Part shown: positions 5,809 through 6,751 of the stretch, one piece after another
How the letters are laid out: every line of letters begins with the position of its first letter
Numbering within the stretch: position 1 is the first letter of the stretch
From: Bacillota bacterium
GTDB taxonomy: Bacteria > Bacillota > Clostridia > Lachnospirales > Lachnospiraceae
Length of the DNA: 6,751 nucleotides
Assembly (NCBI GenBank): GCA_023424235.1
Contig: JAFAEB010000160.1
Coordinates: 1 to 6,751, forward strand
Reading direction: 5' to 3'
Position numbers and translations under genes: made by a program
Notes under the pieces: generated by a model
The model's input: the letters and a program-made list of their open reading frames with translations, nothing else
Told to the model about the DNA's origin: nothing
The model's database searches: none

Positions 5809-5851
5809 GTTTATATGGAAATGCCTTGATAAAATTAGCAAAGTTTTTTAG

Positions 5852-5880
5852 TTGTTTCTATGAACTGAATAAGATACAAT
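5852..5880 (+). promoter_or_regulatory. Sigma-A-type promoter for mutY
   Basis: TTGTTT (5852-5857), a 17-nt spacer and TACAAT (5875-5880) predict a transcript start near 5887, leaving a leader of about 88 nt. The -10 box overlaps a small perfect inverted repeat ACAATA-GGAG-TATTGT (5876-5891). A wider repeat, TTTCTAT (5855-5861) with ATAGAAA (5895-5901), brackets the promoter. Whether either repeat is functional is unknown. Confidence 0.55.
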
Positions 5881-5974
5881 AGGAGTATTGTTATATAGAA
5901 ACTAAAAATAAAGTATTTAAAATAAAGTAATGATAAGAGTCTAGTTTACTCTTTAGAATAGATAGGTGATATGA

Positions 5975-6751
5975 ATGAAATATGATTATAGTGAAACTGT
6001 AGAATACATACTGGATTGGTATGATCTAAATAAGAGAATTCTTCCATGGAGGGATCAAAAGAATCCATATTATACATGGGTATCTGAAATTATGTTACAA
6101 CAAACTAGGGTTGAAGCTGTTAAGTTCTATTTTGAACGATTTACCGAGGAATTACCCACCATTTCTTCTTTAGCCAATGCTAGCGAGGAGAAATTACTTA
6201 AATTATGGGAAGGGCTAGGTTATTATAGTAGAGTAAGGAACTTACAAAAAGCTGCTCAAATTATATTAGAGGAATATAATGGTTCCTTACCAAAAGATTA
6301 TAATGAACTTTTAAAGCTACCAGGTATTGGATCCTATACAGCAGGAGCAATTGCTAGTATTGCTTATGATATAGCAGTTCCGGCTGTAGATGGCAATGTT
6401 TTAAGAGTAATGAAACGTGTAGCTGCAAGCTTTGATGATATCACCAAAGCTAGTGTTAAAAAAGAATTGGAAGATGATTTGAAAGAGATTATGCCAAGTA
6501 CTAGACCGGGTGACTTTAATCAAGGTATTATGGAAATTGGAGCGACAGTTTGTATTCCAAATGGTAAACCCTTATGTGAAAAATGTCCACTTATGCATCT
6601 GTGCAAAGGATATCACCGCGGACAAGAGATGATGTTACCAGTGAAACCTAAGAAAAAGGAACGTAGGGTGGAAGAGAGAACCGTAATAATACTTAAAAAC
6701 GGGAATCAATATAGTATTAAAAAAAGACCTAATACAGGTCTGTTAAAAGGA
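5975..6751 (+). CDS. mutY: A/G-specific adenine DNA glycosylase (3' end cut by window edge)
   Basis: MutY removes adenine mispaired with 8-oxoguanine (or guanine) and so prevents G:C to T:A mutations. The window holds 259 residues of a protein that is usually about 350. LPWR (23-26) and SEIMLQQTRV (37-46) carry the catalytic Glu38, and the helix-hairpin-helix is LLKLPGIGSYTAGAIAS (112-128). VDGNVLRV (138-145) carries Asp139, equivalent to E. coli Asp138. The 4Fe-4S cluster ligands are Cys193, Cys201, Cys204 and Cys210; the first gap is seven residues rather than the six of E. coli MutY. From about residue 230 (RRVEERTVII...KKRPNTGLLKG) the C-terminal NUDIX-like domain that recognises 8-oxoG begins, and it is cut by the window edge. 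AGGTG (5964-5968) sits 6 nt before the ATG; the ATG at 5971 hits a stop after four codons. It has its own promoter and is not linked in function to ilvC. Confidence 0.96.
   Translation, partial: MKYDYSETVEYILDWYDLNKRILPWRDQKNPYYTWVSEIMLQQTRVEAVKFYFERFTEELPTISSLANASEEKLLKLWEGLGYYSRVRNLQKAAQIILEEYNGSLPKDYNELLKLPGIGSYTAGAIASIAYDIAVPAVDGNVLRVMKRVAASFDDITKASVKKELEDDLKEIMPSTRPGDFNQGIMEIGATVCIPNGKPLCEKCPLMHLCKGYHRGQEMMLPVKPKKKERRVEERTVIILKNGNQYSIKKRPNTGLLKG

Noticed and set aside
1..6751. A new multi-gene defence, mobile or biosynthetic system
   Set aside because: Every long frame belongs to a known family (chemoreceptor, two GT2 enzymes, IlvN, IlvC, MutY). There are no transposase, integrase, repeat-array or toxin-antitoxin signs, and composition looks even across the window.

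Overview
The window is AT-rich, roughly one third G+C by eye, and reads as an ordinary stretch of chromosome from a low-GC Gram-positive anaerobe. It most resembles a Clostridia member of the Lachnospiraceae / Lachnoclostridium type. The grounds are strong AGGAGG- and AGGTG-type ribosome binding sites, near-consensus sigma-A promoters with 17-bp spacers, AT-ending codons, and remembered similarity of the IlvC and MutY proteins to that group. The assignment is tentative. I see no mobile element, CRISPR array, tRNA or rRNA, and no convincing new multi-gene system.

Layout: (1) 1-1713, minus strand: a membrane chemoreceptor (dCache-type sensor, HAMP, MCP signalling domain), cut by the left edge after 571 residues. 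(2) 1714-1968: a divergent intergenic region with one clear promoter pointing each way. (3) 1969-3871, plus strand: two consecutive family-2 glycosyltransferases of the rhamnosyltransferase-like type, 16 nt apart and probably one operon. They look like an accessory pair acting on a cell-surface polysaccharide. (4) 3872-4056: a near-perfect promoter with a perfect inverted repeat over its -35, followed by an unusually long (about 135 nt) structured leader. (5) 4057-4557 ilvN and 4683-5693 ilvC, two consecutive enzymes of valine/leucine/isoleucine synthesis, separated by a terminator-like hairpin. (6) 5694-5974: a 54-bp almost uninterrupted palindrome, probably a terminator, then a promoter. (7) 5975-6751: mutY, the A/G-mismatch adenine glycosylase, cut by the right edge at residue 259, where its C-terminal NUDIX-like domain begins.

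How the genes work together: IlvN is the valine-sensing regulatory subunit of acetolactate synthase, and IlvC converts the acetolactate product to the dihydroxy acid, so these two form one functional unit. The catalytic subunit gene (ilvB) is not next to them and must lie elsewhere. The chemoreceptor, the glycosyltransferase pair and mutY each appear to be independent transcription units. The parts most worth checking are regulatory: the operator-like repeat and leader upstream of ilvN, the hairpin between ilvN and ilvC, and the long palindrome after ilvC. I judged the three starts where the longest reading frame may mislead from ribosome binding sites: ilvN begins at 4057 rather than 4036, ilvC at 4683 rather than 4662, and mutY at 5975.
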